64,000 nt of DNA from Karalla daura (GCA_029224185.1 CM055196.1:22944509-23008508), one strand, 5' to 3'. Shown: positions 39,242 through 48,478, counted from the first letter of the stretch. Notes: generated by a model not told the origin, from the sequence alone. Numbers and translations are program-made.

Positions 39242-39382
39242 GGATGTTAGAGACTTTATCCAACCTGTATCAGATGTGTGTTGAACTGACTTCCTCTCTG
39301 CTCTGTGCTTTGTTCCCCAGACGAAGACGAGGATGACGACGAAGACGAGGACTTTGAAGATGACGATGAGTGGGATGACTAG
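19154..39382 (+). CDS. wasl: N-WASP, neural Wiskott-Aldrich syndrome protein, 11 coding exons
   Basis: N-WASP couples Cdc42 and PIP2 signals to Arp2/3-driven actin nucleation. Exons: 19154-19258, 25199-25333, 25847-25933, 26231-26327, 27374-27397, 33015-33216, 33812-33854, 35493-35646, 36945-37573, 38121-38229, 39321-39382; total 1647 nt, 548 aa (human 505). Every junction keeps frame and aligns with remembered human N-WASP. Domains: WH1/EVH1 (about 20-140, exons 1-4); a Lys-rich PIP2-binding stretch then the CRIB motif IGTPSNFQHIGHVGWD (from about 209); autoinhibitory GBD (exons 7-8); a long proline-rich region (about 283-440) containing seven histidines at 364-370; two WH2 motifs (about 448 and 477); central and acidic segments ending DDDEWDD. 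Exon 5 is a 24-nt microexon. Intron 4 appears to use a GC donor. The start ATG sits in GGCGCCATGA, and the N-terminus matches the family. It could be either fish ohnolog (wasla or waslb). Confidence 0.97.
19290..19985. repeat. Degenerate 32-bp minisatellite in wasl intron 1
   Basis: About 20 diverged units of roughly 32 bp run through the start of intron 1. Typical unit parts are ACCTCCAATTAGAGGT (inverted ACCTC/GAGGT arms) and TCAGGTGCAGGA. Several neighbouring units near 19475-19570 and 19790-19830 keep the 32-bp spacing exactly. Divergence between units marks an old array. Confidence 0.75.
20171..20201. repeat. (TA)n microsatellite
   Basis: A pure TA tract of about 30 bp in wasl intron 1. 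Confidence 0.92.
24480..24730 (+). repeat. Dispersed GGTCACATGACC repeat, copy 2
   Basis: In wasl intron 1. It shows CAAAAGTGTAATAATGG, then GGTCACATGACC at 24535-24546, AATAAGATGCC, ATCTTCCTCAAAATG, and a GAAACACGTACTTTAT block, in the same order as other copies. Confidence 0.6.
25975..26049. repeat. (AC)n microsatellite
   Basis: A pure AC tract of about 75 bp in wasl intron 3, starting about 40 bp after the exon 3 donor. Confidence 0.95.
26328..26333 (+). other. Non-canonical GC 5' splice site of wasl intron 4
   Basis: Exon 4 must end AAG-ACT-G at 26327 to keep frame with the 24-nt exon 5 (K-T-D-K-R-S-D-P-K-N-G, gap-free against remembered human K-S-E-K-R-R-D-P-P-N-G). The intron then begins GCGAGT. 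The nearby GT at 26332 reads into a stop in exon 5. The GT at 26334 stays open but adds two residues and gives a poor donor (GTCCCG). Confidence 0.75.
26341..26413. repeat. Pyrimidine-rich 20-bp tandem repeat
   Basis: Units resembling CTCTCTTTCCTCCTCCTCCT are repeated three to four times directly after the GC donor of wasl intron 4. Confidence 0.8.
27586..27735. repeat. 30-bp minisatellite, five perfect copies, wasl intron 5
   Basis: Units start at 27586, 27616, 27646, 27676 and 27706 and are identical. Each has the hairpin arms CCTC-TAATC-GAGG and the palindrome CCATGG. The array begins 188 bp after the microexon 5 donor. Confidence 0.95.
28295..28352 (-). repeat. Dispersed repeat fragment shared with 48395-48478
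   Basis: GGGTGACCAGACGTCCCC and CCCTGTCCCCGAAAATGTCC on the plus strand match, in reverse complement, the segment around 48395-48478 (GGGGACAGGGCAGCC, TTTGGTCACCCTA). The same phrase is familiar from other fish genomes as an interspersed repeat. Confidence 0.6.
28356..28388. repeat. (GA)n microsatellite
   Basis: A GA tract with one interruption, immediately beside the dispersed repeat fragment in wasl intron 5. Confidence 0.9.
29003..29014 (-). repeat. Isolated inverted GGTCACATGACC core
   Basis: GGTCATGTGACC on the plus strand is the reverse complement of the dispersed-repeat core. Flanking blocks are weak, so this may be an eroded copy or a chance match. Confidence 0.3.
29690..29990 (+). 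repeat. Dispersed GGTCACATGACC repeat, copy 3
   Basis: The best preserved copy (wasl intron 5): GTTGATATAGAAGTTCAT near 29705, AAAAGAGTAATGGAAAC, GGTCACATGACC at 29768-29779, TTCAACAAGATG, GAACTTCT, ACGTCTT blocks, and CGATGGAAACAACTACTTTA near 29925. Confidence 0.7.
30535..30580. repeat. (CCAA)n-type simple repeat
   Basis: CCAGCCAACCAACCAACC is repeated twice with a CCAG interruption, then runs into an AGC triplet tract. It lies in wasl intron 5. Confidence 0.9.
31190..31520 (+). repeat. Dispersed GGTCACATGACC repeat, copy 4
   Basis: It shows AGTCACATGACC at 31293-31304, CACTTCAATGAAGATG, CTGAACTTCT, GGGACGTCTAGTCTCCTC, TTGAGTCTTGCAG and CTCAATGGAAACACGTACTT, in the family order. Confidence 0.7.
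33320..33510 (+). repeat. Dispersed GGTCACATGACC repeat, copy 5
   Basis: It contains GGTCACATGACC at 33351-33362, AAAGAAGATGACCTGAACTT, GTAGACGTCTGCTCTCCTC and TTTTGTAGTGGTGCTAGTGG, matching copy 4 block for block. It lies about 100 bp after wasl exon 6. Confidence 0.7.
33596..34081. repeat. Cluster of TG/CA microsatellites flanking wasl exon 7
   Basis: TG tracts at about 33638-33653 and 33729-33768 precede the 43-nt exon 7. CA tracts at about 33890-33950 and 34055-34081 follow its donor. The tracts are interrupted, and they sit on both sides of a very small exon. Confidence 0.85.
34738..34809. repeat. 22-bp tandem repeat, about 3 copies
   Basis: Three units resembling CAGCCAGACTGGTTTCTCCC occur in wasl intron 7, with one or two changes per unit. 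Confidence 0.85.
34974..34987 (+). promoter_or_regulatory. Candidate CTCF-binding site
   Basis: CCAGTAGGGGGCGC matches the recalled CTCF core at every constrained position. It lies in wasl intron 7 and is oriented opposite to the site at 16084, so the two motifs point away from each other. Confidence 0.5.
35657..35715. repeat. (CA)n microsatellite next to the wasl exon 8 donor
   Basis: A pure CA tract of about 58 bp begins about 10 nt into intron 8, directly after GTGAGCGGG. Confidence 0.95.
36482..36891. repeat. 41-bp minisatellite, exactly ten copies, wasl intron 8
   Basis: Ten units of 41 bp begin at 36482 and every 41 bp up to 36851. Each starts CTTGTTTACCTGCCAGGT and ends CCATGGCGACG or CCATGGGGACG. 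The first four alternate two subtypes (GGTCTCTCGTCTCC and GATCACTCGTCACC), an 82-bp higher-order pattern. The array ends 53 bp before exon 9, just upstream of a branch-point-like TTCTAAC. Confidence 0.96.
39176..39241. repeat. (TAGA)n microsatellite
   Basis: About 16 perfect TAGA units in wasl intron 10, 80 bp before the last exon. Confidence 0.95.
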
Positions 39383-39775
39383 TCCTCCCCCCCCCCCCCC
39401 CAACAAACACTAAAATATCTTCTACAAATCTTCCAGCATCTGACTAAAACTGTAATGTAAATGTTGTTCAGATTGGCTGCATATTTATTTTTTTGCGTTT
39501 TGCCCCGCCCCCCGTTCCTCCATTTACTCTATAATATACTGTGCAATACCTCATCCGTTAGGTCATCCCTCAGCGTTTAAGCCCCGCCCCCTTCCTGTCA
39601 TTAGAGAGCACTTAACACGCCGGCCTCATGTCACCCATGATGACCCATCACACGAAACACGCTACAGATGTTGGACTGGAGACCTGGAGGCTCCTTGGGA
39701 AATCTTTTTTTTTGTTGTTTTGTTGTTTTTGTTCATTTGTGTTCTTGTTTTTTCATTCCTCGTCAGAGAAGGGAG

Positions 39776-39807
<32 letters not shown>

Positions 39808-40347
39808 CTGTGTGTGTGTGTGTGTGTGTATCTGTGTGTGTGTGTGTGCGACCAAACAGGCAGGATCCTCTTTGCGTTTTGGCAGCGGTCGCTTTAAGTG
39901 CGAGATAACTTTATTTTCTTAACTTGCTCCTCTTTCTTCTTTCTCTCTCCCTCCCATCACGACTTTCCCGTCGATTCGTAGTTTAGTTTTTGTTTTTTTT
40001 TTTTGTTTTTTTTTTTCTCTCGTGATTCCTTCGACCAAAACGCGGCAGCCACGCCGCCTCGCGTGGATTCTTCAACTTATTTTTTACTTTTTAAAAAAAT
40101 TAAAGATGGTTTATTTGCACACAGTTTATATAAATAGTTCAGTTTCGTTGTGTTAATGTTATTGTTTTGGGCTGGGGGGGGGGGGGGGGGGGGGGGGGGG
40201 TGCGTTTTTGTTTTGTTTTGTTTTTTTTAAGTCATTTCCTCTCCAGCAGGTTCAAGTGTCTAAGGATGCTTGCAGATATTTCAACCTTTTAATGGGACTG
40301 AACATAATAAAAGACTGAAGATGCTTCAGTAGGTGACATCACACACA

Positions 40348-40391
<44 letters not shown>

Positions 40392-40910
40392 CTCGAACCT
40401 GTTCACCTACATTTGTGAAATGATGGAAGTTTCGTTCTCAACGTCGTTTTTGGTTGCACCATCATTCTGCTCTGGTCAGTATTCCAACCGAACCGTCACA
40501 CATCACTCAAAGACGCTAAGAAAACAAAAAGATGGAAAGCCTTTCGCCCTCGTCCTGTCCTGCATTTAACAAACTCATCTTATGCAATGCGACTGTAAAT
40601 GTCTCCCAATGGAGAAGAATAATAATAAAAAAGAGAAAGAAGCAAATAACAATGAACCAAATGTGGCATTTGCAAGCAGCTTGTGGGTTGGCGATGCCTG
40701 TGATGAGAGAATAAAACCGTGGAAAATGAGCGACGCTTGTTTTAACTGTCCGTCTTACAGAGTTTTTACCGTCCTCCAGCGAGGCTTAATGCTGCATTGA
40801 GAAGCCGAGATACTGACAGAACCTGTGAAAAGGGTCGGGAAGGGTGGGGGAGGGGTGGTGGGTCGAAAACTAAATTGTATACTTAAATAAATGTTAATAT
40901 TTACAGAGAA
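39383..40910 (+). other. Probable wasl 3' UTR
   Basis: It follows the wasl stop and contains TG tracts (39777-39847), a run of 27 G (40174-40200), a CA tract (about 40341-40388) and AATAAA signals at 40306-40311 and 40886-40891. The last, followed by a GT-rich stretch after about 40915, is the likely distal poly(A) signal. The end is inferred, not observed. Confidence 0.6.
40886..40891 (+). terminator. Candidate distal wasl poly(A) signal
   Basis: AATAAA followed within 30-50 nt by TG/T-rich sequence (TCTTGTTCTGTTTTTTTCTG), as expected of a cleavage site downstream element. A proximal alternative lies at 40306. Confidence 0.5.
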
Positions 40911-41065
40911 ATGTGCCTCTTGTTCTGTTTTTTTCTGTGCACACTGTTTGTTCTATGACCTGTTTAGCTTCCAATTGGAAAGCTGGAAATTTCAACTTCC
41001 GGGTACAAATGAAAAACACTGTTATTGCATCTATTTCTACAACTTTTTTTCTATGACAGCCTCAG

Positions 41066-41260
41066 CTTATCCTAGCCTAGCCTAGCCTGGCCTGGCCCGG
41101 TTTAGCCTAGCCTGGCCTAGCCTATCCTTGCCCAGTCTATCCTGTCCTTGCCTATCCTAGCCTGGCCCGGTCTAGCCTAGCCTAGCCTACCCTGGCCAGG
41201 TCTAGCCTAGCCTAGCCTGGCCTAGCCTAGCCTAGGCTAGCCTGGCCTGGCCTGGCCTGT
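41066..41260. repeat. Degenerate AGCCT pentanucleotide satellite
   Basis: AGCCT/GGCCT/ATCCT units repeat almost without break for about 195 bp between the convergent 3' ends of wasl and lmod2. Units vary mainly at the first two positions. Confidence 0.92.
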
Positions 41261-41808
41261 GTGTGTTTGCTTGGACGGTGAGCAGCAGCTGCAGCCGGCT
41301 CAGCTCTGTTGTTGAAGTCGGTTTAATCCCTGCGATCAGGCTGCATTAGAGAACACGGAGAGCGGATCCTCCTCAGGTTACATGTGGAGTTTACTTTTGA
41401 ACTCTTAACGATGCCTGTAGGAGGTGTGTGAGCAAACACATGGAGATGCTGATTGGAATCTGAAAAAAAAAACAACCTGCAAATGAAACAAGTTTCTAGT
41501 CTATCAACACAATTTGCAAGCAAGCAGAGTTTATGATTGATGTTAAGTGTCCTAAATGCATCAAACCATCAGCACAATTGTGAGAAAATGCTAAATAAGT
41601 CCTCATTATTGTGAAAAAAGTTTAAAGTAAACCTAACACAGATTATTGTCTTGGTTGTGCTCAAATGTTAAAGCGAGACCTGGAAGTCTGAGCAGGTTTT
41701 CTAACCACAATCAAAATGGATTTGTCTGCAAAATATCCTCATTATTCTGATGATGTTTGAGGAACCCGATCAGGTCTCAGAAACCAGTCGTGAGTCTGAA
41801 CAAGATCT

Positions 41809-41814
41809 TTATTT
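41809..41814 (-). terminator. Candidate lmod2 poly(A) signal
   Basis: TTTATT on the plus strand gives AATAAA on the minus strand, 135 bp after the predicted lmod2 stop codon. This supports the placement of the short last exon. Confidence 0.5.
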
Positions 41815-41948
41815 CTCCACTCGTCTGTAACAAAACACAGTGACTGGATCTGCAGTGGAACAAATACGAAAACTGGTCAAAAAGTGAAACAAAAGTGAAA
41901 AGACTGGAAACAAAACGAGGAGCGCCCAGGTGAGGTCAGTAGGTGCAT

Positions 41949-44900
41949 TCAGGCCTGAGACAGATCCACCTGGAACGACAAACATCACACCTGCTCAGAC
42001 TTAAGACAAACAAACACTAACAGTTAATGAATCTGCATCTACAACAAGAATACATTAAAACAATGCTGAAAAAACAAGTTTTTTACCTTTTGATAACACA
42101 CCAACCATCACTTTAGTTTGATTTTTGTGGCTTGTCTTCAACTTGCAGATGTTATATTGTCATTTTAAGCTTTAGCTCTAATGACCAGAACCTTCCTGGG
42201 ACACCTCTGGAGGTCTGGTAAGAGCTGCACTTTTGACATTGTGTCTGCAGGTCTTAAAAACTATTAAAAAAGTCTTAATCACATCTTTATGAGGTATTAC
42301 ATTTTTGTCCAAACTCTTTCCAAACAGTTGGCCTAGAAAGTCTGAACTATTTATGGTGAATAATTAAGAGTGAGAGTCACTTGCTGTGACCTTGCTGAAC
42401 TTGCTGTCACTTGCTGAGGTTTTTTCTTTCTTAAATTCAGTCTTTGAAGCTTTGTTCCTCCCCAGCTAATCTGAGCTCTGTCATATGGTGGTGCTCCGTA
42501 CATTCATTTGCAAACTGCAGCTATTCATTAGATCTGGTCATGGGGTTGTTTATGGGTTTGTTATGATCGCCAGGGTCAAAGGGCATAGGTTAAAGAAAGG
42601 TCCAGGTGCCATGGGAAAGAGGATGCCTCTCTAAACAGGAACTAAATGATTATCTCAGATTCAGCCTATATGAAGTGGCCACTTAGAGCTGTTATTCAGA
42701 GGAGCCACTTTAGCTGCAGATCCTCTCCAGGAAAACCAGGAAAAAACTTCTTTCCAATAAACCCTTCTATATATTGGTAAGAGAGTGGCCTGCTTCATCT
42801 TCAACATAATCACAAATGAACAAACAAAAGTTCGAGACGTGTTTCTGATTACAGCTTGGAATGGCGACGAGCTCCACACCATGTGTCTTGTCCGTGACTT
42901 CCAGACTTTCTTGCACATTTTCCACCTCAATCATCTCCCTTTGATCCGCTGAAGAGACATGCAACACGACACCTCACGTTTAGGGACGACGGCCTGAATC
43001 GCTCCCTAAACCCGGTGGAAATGTGAGGCCGCGCTCGGAGCCATCAATCTTATCAAAGAGCGAAGAAGTGAAGCTATTTATAAGCTGATGGAGAGTTGAG
43101 GAATTCACAGAGTGACAGAAGCTGTCGTCTGATGACAGCAGGCGATCAGGCTCGGGAAGAGGTTGGTGGGCGGGGGTGGGGTGGGGGTGGGGTGGGGGGG
43201 TGTCTAATGGCTTTCCGAGGCCAAAATACGACTGTCATACTTTCTCCCGAGTGGGACTACATTCTTCCTGAGAGCAGAGGGAGGTTTTTTGTTTTTACCT
43301 TCTTTAAGGAGCCGATGCTGCTGCCACGTATCGCTGCCATCAGGTCGTCCCGGCTCGACCTCTGAGGCGGCCTCGTCGAGGCCTCGTCCCGCCTCTTCTG
43401 AGACGGCCTCAGGGCGTCCCTCAGGTCTCGGAGGATGTCCACGCTCTCCTTTTCGTTGGTGCCGTTCTTGAGCTTCTTCCACTTGGGTTTCCTTTGGTTC
43501 GACTGAGTTTTCGCGACGTTGGGATCTTCGTGCTGCTTCACCATCTCGGCGATCTTCCTCGTTGGCGGATCCAAAGACGAAGGAGGAGGAGGAGGAGGAG
43601 GTGGAGGAGGAGGAGGAGGGTTTCTGTTGCGAGAGGATTGTGAAGGCTTCAGTGGAGGTCTGTTTTGACCCGACACTTCTTGCGGACCCTGCTCAGCCTT
43701 CTGCTGCTGCCTCCGCTGTCGTTGCTGGTCCTGGTTCCGCGTCAGGATGCCGGTGGCCGCCATCCTCGGGCCCGGGAGGTCGAACTGGTACCCGAGCTTG
43801 AGCAGGGTGGTGTTTTCCCTCAGCAGCTGCACCATCTCCATCTCCACTTTCCCGCCGCACATGTGCCTCTGGTTGTGGAAGCGCAGCTCCGCCAGGGTGC
43901 GGTTGTGCTGCAGAGCCGCCAGCAGGGCCAGGATGCCCTGCCCGGAGATGAAGTTGGACTCGACGTTCAGGTCGCGGATGGACCGGTTGCTGCGGAGCAT
44001 CTTGGAGATGGCGAAGGCGACGTGGTCGTCGGCGTGGGTGTTGGCCAGGCTGAAGAGGAGGACGTGGCTGTTGGTGCTCAGGGCCTCCACGAAGCGTAGC
44101 AGCGTCTCCCTGGAGATGTCTTCGATGTTGTTGAGGTTGACCTCGCTCACGGCGGGGTCGTCGCTCAGGACCTGCTCCAGAGTTTGGTCGACCACGGTCG
44201 GGTTTCCGCTCGTTCTGTCGGAGGTCTGGCTCGCGTTCTGTCCTGCGCTCTCCGTCTTCCTCTGGAGACCCTTCGTCTTCTGCGGACACTTATTCCTGAT
44301 CGGCGCCTCCTTCTTGCACTTGTCTTTCTTCTCTGCATCGTCTTCTTTTGCAGCTTTCTTGCCAGGAAGACTCTGCACCTTCTTCCCCTTCTGTGATGCC
44401 TTCAGGGTCTTGGAGCCGTCGCTGCAGCTCGCCGTCCCCGGCTCCCTCCTGCTCTTATCCGAGCGTCCTTCCTGCACACGACAGGATGGGGAGGAAGCTT
44501 GAACTCTGACATTCTGCAGACACTGACTTTTAATTACAGACCTTCTGCCACACCAGCTCTCATTAAAGCTGGTATTTCTCATAAAGCCCTTATTTTTAGA
44601 CTGTTTTCCAGCAGCAGCTTTTTGAGTAATGTGGACACACGTGTGACATTTTCCACGTTATTATACATATTAGAGAGATTGAAAATATGGCAGATGCACA
44701 AAGGGTATCACAAACGTGTAAATATGTGGGTGTTTCTCTCAAGCGTTAAATGTGAACCCAGCTAATTCAAGATTTGTGATGTGAGGGACAAATACGATGC
44801 TTTGATGAGGTGTATGGACAACAGAGCTTGTGATACTCCTCGACATGAACAACTGTGATAAATATTTTGAGTTCTCCTTTCATCCCTAAAATTAGGTCTC

Positions 44901-45996
44901 ATCATCATATTGAATGAGACAAGTCTTTATTTGTGTCACTCATTTAGTCCATTCCCTCAAACATACCACACATGTGCTCCTTTTATCAATATCACTTGAA
45001 TGGAATGGAGTCAATTTTGGAGAAATATCTTTTGCAACAGGATCACAGGTTTCATTAGTTGTACCCTGTTGTCCCAGAGAGTCGAAAAGGTCAGTTTGTT
45101 GAGATTTGGATGTTGAGATAATCAACGATTCCAGAAATGAAACTAATGTCTAAAGTGAGAATCTTTACAGTGGAACATACGCTCTGTGGGGCGCATTTCA
45201 ATATAAGATATGGATGCACAAGTCCATATCTACTTGTTATGATGGTTGTTTCTTTGACTGTAGCAGGTTTCCACCATAACACCAAGCTTAAAGAGACACA
45301 CTCCTTGAGTTAAACCACCCACCTGCTCCCAGGTGGACCAACAACAACAGTGCACAGTTCAGGGTGTTTTTAAAGTGTGTGTGTGTGTGTGCCCATCTAT
45401 GAACTGGAACTACTGGGAAGTTTGTATTGATAGATAGGGGTTTTTTTGTTTCTTCATAATGGTTCATGTATGTATAGTGTGTCACATGTAGAAGTAAAAC
45501 AGGAATGTCAAGGTGGATGGTGAACGCTATCCTTGATCAACAGTTGTTGATGCTGATCATTTTTATGTTTTTCTGTGTATAATTATCTTGTGTAAGTCTT
45601 TTGTAGGTTTTTCTAAATAGCGATCTTACCCCTTTGATTGTTGTGGATCATGAACTGTCACCTCACTAAGAAAACTATGACCTCAAAAGGTGAGTCGTGA
45701 TGGTCTGTTCTCACCTGTCTGCCACTGGGCTCCTTCCTCCCTCCGTCCTCCATCCCTCCGTCCTCCAGGAGCTTCATGTTCTCTTGCTCCCAGTACTTCA
45801 GGAGAGCGTCCCTGTCGAAGGTGCCCGTCGGGGTCTTGGTGGTGTGGTCCCTCTGCCTCAGGCCGATGGGTATGTTGTCGTCCAGGCTGGCCAGCTCCCT
45901 CTCCAGCTCCTGGAGCTCCTCAGAGGACAGAGACGCCAGCAGCTCGTCCTCGTCCACCTCCTCGTGCTTCTTCACCTCCCTGCGGTGCCCACTCAT
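41949..45996 (-). CDS. lmod2: Leiomodin-2, 3 coding exons
   Basis: Leiomodin nucleates and elongates actin at thin-filament pointed ends in striated muscle. Exons (minus strand): 45996-45715 (94 codons), 44471-43299 (391 codons) and a predicted 41969-41949 (VDLSQA then stop), total 491 aa (human 547). All junctions are phase 0 and GT-AG. The N-terminus MSGHRREVKKHEEVDEDELL and TPTGTFDRDALLKYWEQE match tropomodulin/leiomodin tropomyosin- and actin-binding site 1. The leucine-rich domain follows (NLNNIEDISRETLLRF through ELRFHNQRHMCGG and LGYQFDLPGPRM). After it come a poly-proline run of 13 residues and a C-terminal WH2 motif (SRDDLMAAIRGSSI, about 467-480). The long acidic stretch of mammalian LMOD2 is replaced by a Lys-rich one (about 113-160). 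The tiny last exon is inferred from its acceptor CGTTCCAG and the nearby poly(A) signal; reading through instead would add 13 residues. Synteny favours LMOD2 over LMOD1/3. Confidence 0.93.
43168..43202. repeat. G-rich (GGGGT)n tract
   Basis: GGGGGTGGGGTGGGGGTGGG within lmod2 intron 2; on the transcribed strand it reads as a C-rich tract. Confidence 0.85.
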
Positions 45997-46180
45997 GTCT
46001 GAGCACCTCCACTCTTCTCCTCTTTGTTTTATTGTGATTGAGGTCTGTTCTCCCCCCTTCCTCTTGACTACTCTCTGATGCTACTTGTGTTTAACTCTCC
46101 ATCCATCTACTGGTCCCAGCTGCTGCTGGAGGAGCCTGATGGGGAGGACCAGAGGGGAGGGCCCGGCCTGATGGTGTTGT

Positions 46181-46238
46181 CTTTTTTTAGGGTGTTGGGC
46201 CGTTTGGGGGTCAAGGAGATAGGCTTAGCGCAGGAATG
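46181..46238 (-). promoter_or_regulatory. Candidate lmod2 muscle promoter elements
   Basis: On the minus strand an M-CAT motif CATTCCT (46238-46232) lies 42 bp upstream of the A/T-rich CTAAAAAAAG (46190-46181), one base off the MEF2 consensus YTAWWWWTAR. The latter is about 185 bp upstream of the start codon and could also serve as a TATA-like element. Both motifs are common by chance, so this is suggestive only. Confidence 0.3.
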
Positions 46239-46312
46239 CCAGCCCTCTGAGTGGCCTGTGACCAGAGCCTCACCAGTGCTTTAAAAGAACCCCAGGGAAC
46301 AAAACGCTCTGG

Positions 46313-46350
46313 GGGAGGAGGAGGAGGAAGAGGAGGAGGAGGAGGGGAGA
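46313..46350. repeat. (GGA)n purine tract
   Basis: GGAGGA repeats with AGA interruptions, just upstream of the lmod2 promoter area. Confidence 0.85.
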
Positions 46351-47440
46351 GAGGGGAGACATCACTGGTGATGTCCACAACCATGCCGTGGTTGTGGGGT
46401 GTTGTCAGGGAAACACTCGCTCCCCGTTAGGGAGCTGGGATTACGAAGAGTGCCGCACAGAGTTGGACCGAAGTTGAACTCTGATGCTATTTACGAACCA
46501 GACAACACAATGACAACTTTTTAAACACACAGTTTGACGCTGATACGATGTGATACGAGGCTGATATGCTGCAGGAGATGTGCGTCTGTGGAAATATTTT
46601 ACAGGACAGCTTTATTGGCTCGCCTGGAGACTCTTAATTGCCTCTCTATGAGAGAATGAGATTGAATAGTGTGAATATCCTGTGATGCGACAAGCTAAAA
46701 GTCCAGGGTGTGAAGAAGCTGTAGTGATAATGATAAAGGCTGAGACAGGAAGCGACTGGCTCCAGCAGTGACCGGAGACACCAGCATTTCTGGTGGACAT
46801 TGTCTTCACAGAGGGACTGTCTATCTGCTGTAAAGAGCTGTCCAGCAGTGGTGGACCCCCCCATGTGCTGCAGGTGGTGACAGCATCGTGGACACATCTC
46901 CGTCCGTCGCCTGAGGAACGTTCCCTGGGAATCACGTTGGGGGCGCGTGAGGTTTGTTGTCCGGTTGCCGGGACAACCGGAGCGCATCCGTCGTAGAGCG
47001 TGTCTAACGAGCTGCTCGTCACGTCTCGTGGTCCCAAAGTGAAAAGACGTGGTGTGACATAACAGCTCTCTCATCCTAAATCTGCTGTAAATCTGACCTC
47101 TGACCTGGATTATCGCAGGATTCAGTCACCGGGTGGAAATACACACAGGTTCAGTTACAAGACAAAGGACCACGCTGAAGCTGCCACACCTTAAACCAGT
47201 TCCTTTATGTGTATTTCTACCACAATAAGAGTCAGTACACAGAGCATTTTATGTATTTTCTCTTTGTTGGATTCACAGCTAAAAAGACACGAGACGTGCA
47301 GGGAAGAGATTGCCTGGTCATTCAATCAACGAGGTAGTTTTAAATAGTTATTATATTCAGTGACAGACTGGCCATAGGGTAAATATGGGAAAATGACCAG
47401 ATAGAGTTGCTGCCCTATTCATGTTGCCACAAATTTAGAT
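46350..47440. other. Intergenic, nothing recognised
   Basis: About 1.1 kb upstream of lmod2. Both strands carry overlapping open frames of about 140 codons at 46612-47074, but they have no family resemblance and cover each other in different frames, so I do not support a gene. Confidence 0.5.
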
Positions 47441-47447
47441 TTTTTTT

Positions 47448-47782
47448 ACTATTCCAGTATTGGCTCAATCTATGATTCTACCCTCACCTGTGGTCAAAAA
47501 CTTTGCATCGTAACTGTAAGAGCTCGATCCTGGAGGCCTCCCCCAGGATTGTTCCGGGCATGTCCCACTGGGAGGAGACCCAGAGGAAGACCCGGGACAT
47601 GCTGGAGTGACTATGTCACCCAGCTGGCCTGGGAAAGCCCCAGGAATCCTCCGGGGAGAACTGGAGGAAGAGTCCAGGGAGAGGGAGGTCTGGGCGTCCC
47701 CTCTTAGACTGCTGCCCCTGTGACCTGGCCCTGGATAAGCAGAAGAAGAAGGTGGATGGATGGATGGACTATTCCAGTATTG
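47448..47782 (+). mobile_element. 5'-truncated LINE (fish non-LTR retrotransposon) with target-site duplication
   Basis: The 15-bp sequence ACTATTCCAGTATTG occurs at 47448-47462 and again at 47768-47782, bracketing about 305 bp. The interior ends with the well-known tail of abundant fish LINEs: TTCCGGGCATGTCCCACTGG, GGGAGAGGGAGGTCTGGGCG, CTGCTGCCCCTGTGACCTGG, then GATAAGCAGAAGAAG and TGGATGGATGGA. The element is truncated and seems internally deleted, with no reverse transcriptase left. The family is probably Rex1/L2-like, but I cannot name it with certainty. Confidence 0.85.
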
Positions 47783-48394
47783 TGATTGGCATCCCCTGTA
47801 TGTGACCTCACAACACTATGAACTGTGGGTAATTTCCTGATGGTAAGTGGGCATCGATGCTGACTTGTCGTAGGGGGACATGAAGGGCTCATTCACACTG
47901 TAAAACCGAACAGCACAAAAAAAAAGTTGTTTTTACTCAAGAATTTAAAAAAGTTAATTCAACACATTTTTTCGAGTTAATTTAACGTATTTTCACTTTT
48001 AAGTGCGCTGCACTTAAGCTTTATTTAGATTTGTCAGTGTACTTGAACGCTTTGACTGGGCCTTCGGTCTGTGTGACGTCACTTCCTGCAAACGGAAAAA
48101 TGCGCTGAACTAATGATCTTCAGGGTCAGGAGAAGTTCAGGGCTACTGCTGCCCGTGGATAAGGATGTAAGGAAGAAGCGCTGGCTTATCACCTGCACTT
48201 TGTTTTGTGCTAGCCGCATGTGAGTAGATGTTATTTGTCTTTTTGCCTTCGTATTCACCTAAAATATATTGTATTTACCAATGGGGGGCGGGGCGCTACT
48301 GCCTCCGCCTTCTCTACCGGCGTCTGAATCTGCTCTGCTAGCTTGCTTGCTCCTGCTCTCTTGGTCTGTTTATGTCTACCTGTCTCTCGGAGAC

Positions 48395-48478
48395 ATTTTC
48401 GGAGACCGTTTAAACCGGGGACAGGGCAGCCGAATCGGGGTCTGTCCCCAGAAATCCGGGCGTTTGGTCACCCTAGAG
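48395..48478 (+). repeat. Dispersed repeat fragment shared with 28295-28352
   Basis: ACATTTTCGGAGACCG, GGGGACAGGGCAGCCG and CGTTTGGTCACCCTA match the wasl intron 5 segment in the opposite orientation. Confidence 0.6.

Noticed and set aside
43693..44502. Alternative frames of about 200-250 codons on both strands over lmod2 exon 2
   Set aside because: They overlap the leiomodin LRR/WH2 frame, which matches the family throughout.
46612..47074. Two overlapping minus-strand frames of about 140 codons upstream of lmod2
   Set aside because: They overlap in different frames, have no recognisable domain and show no splice or promoter support.
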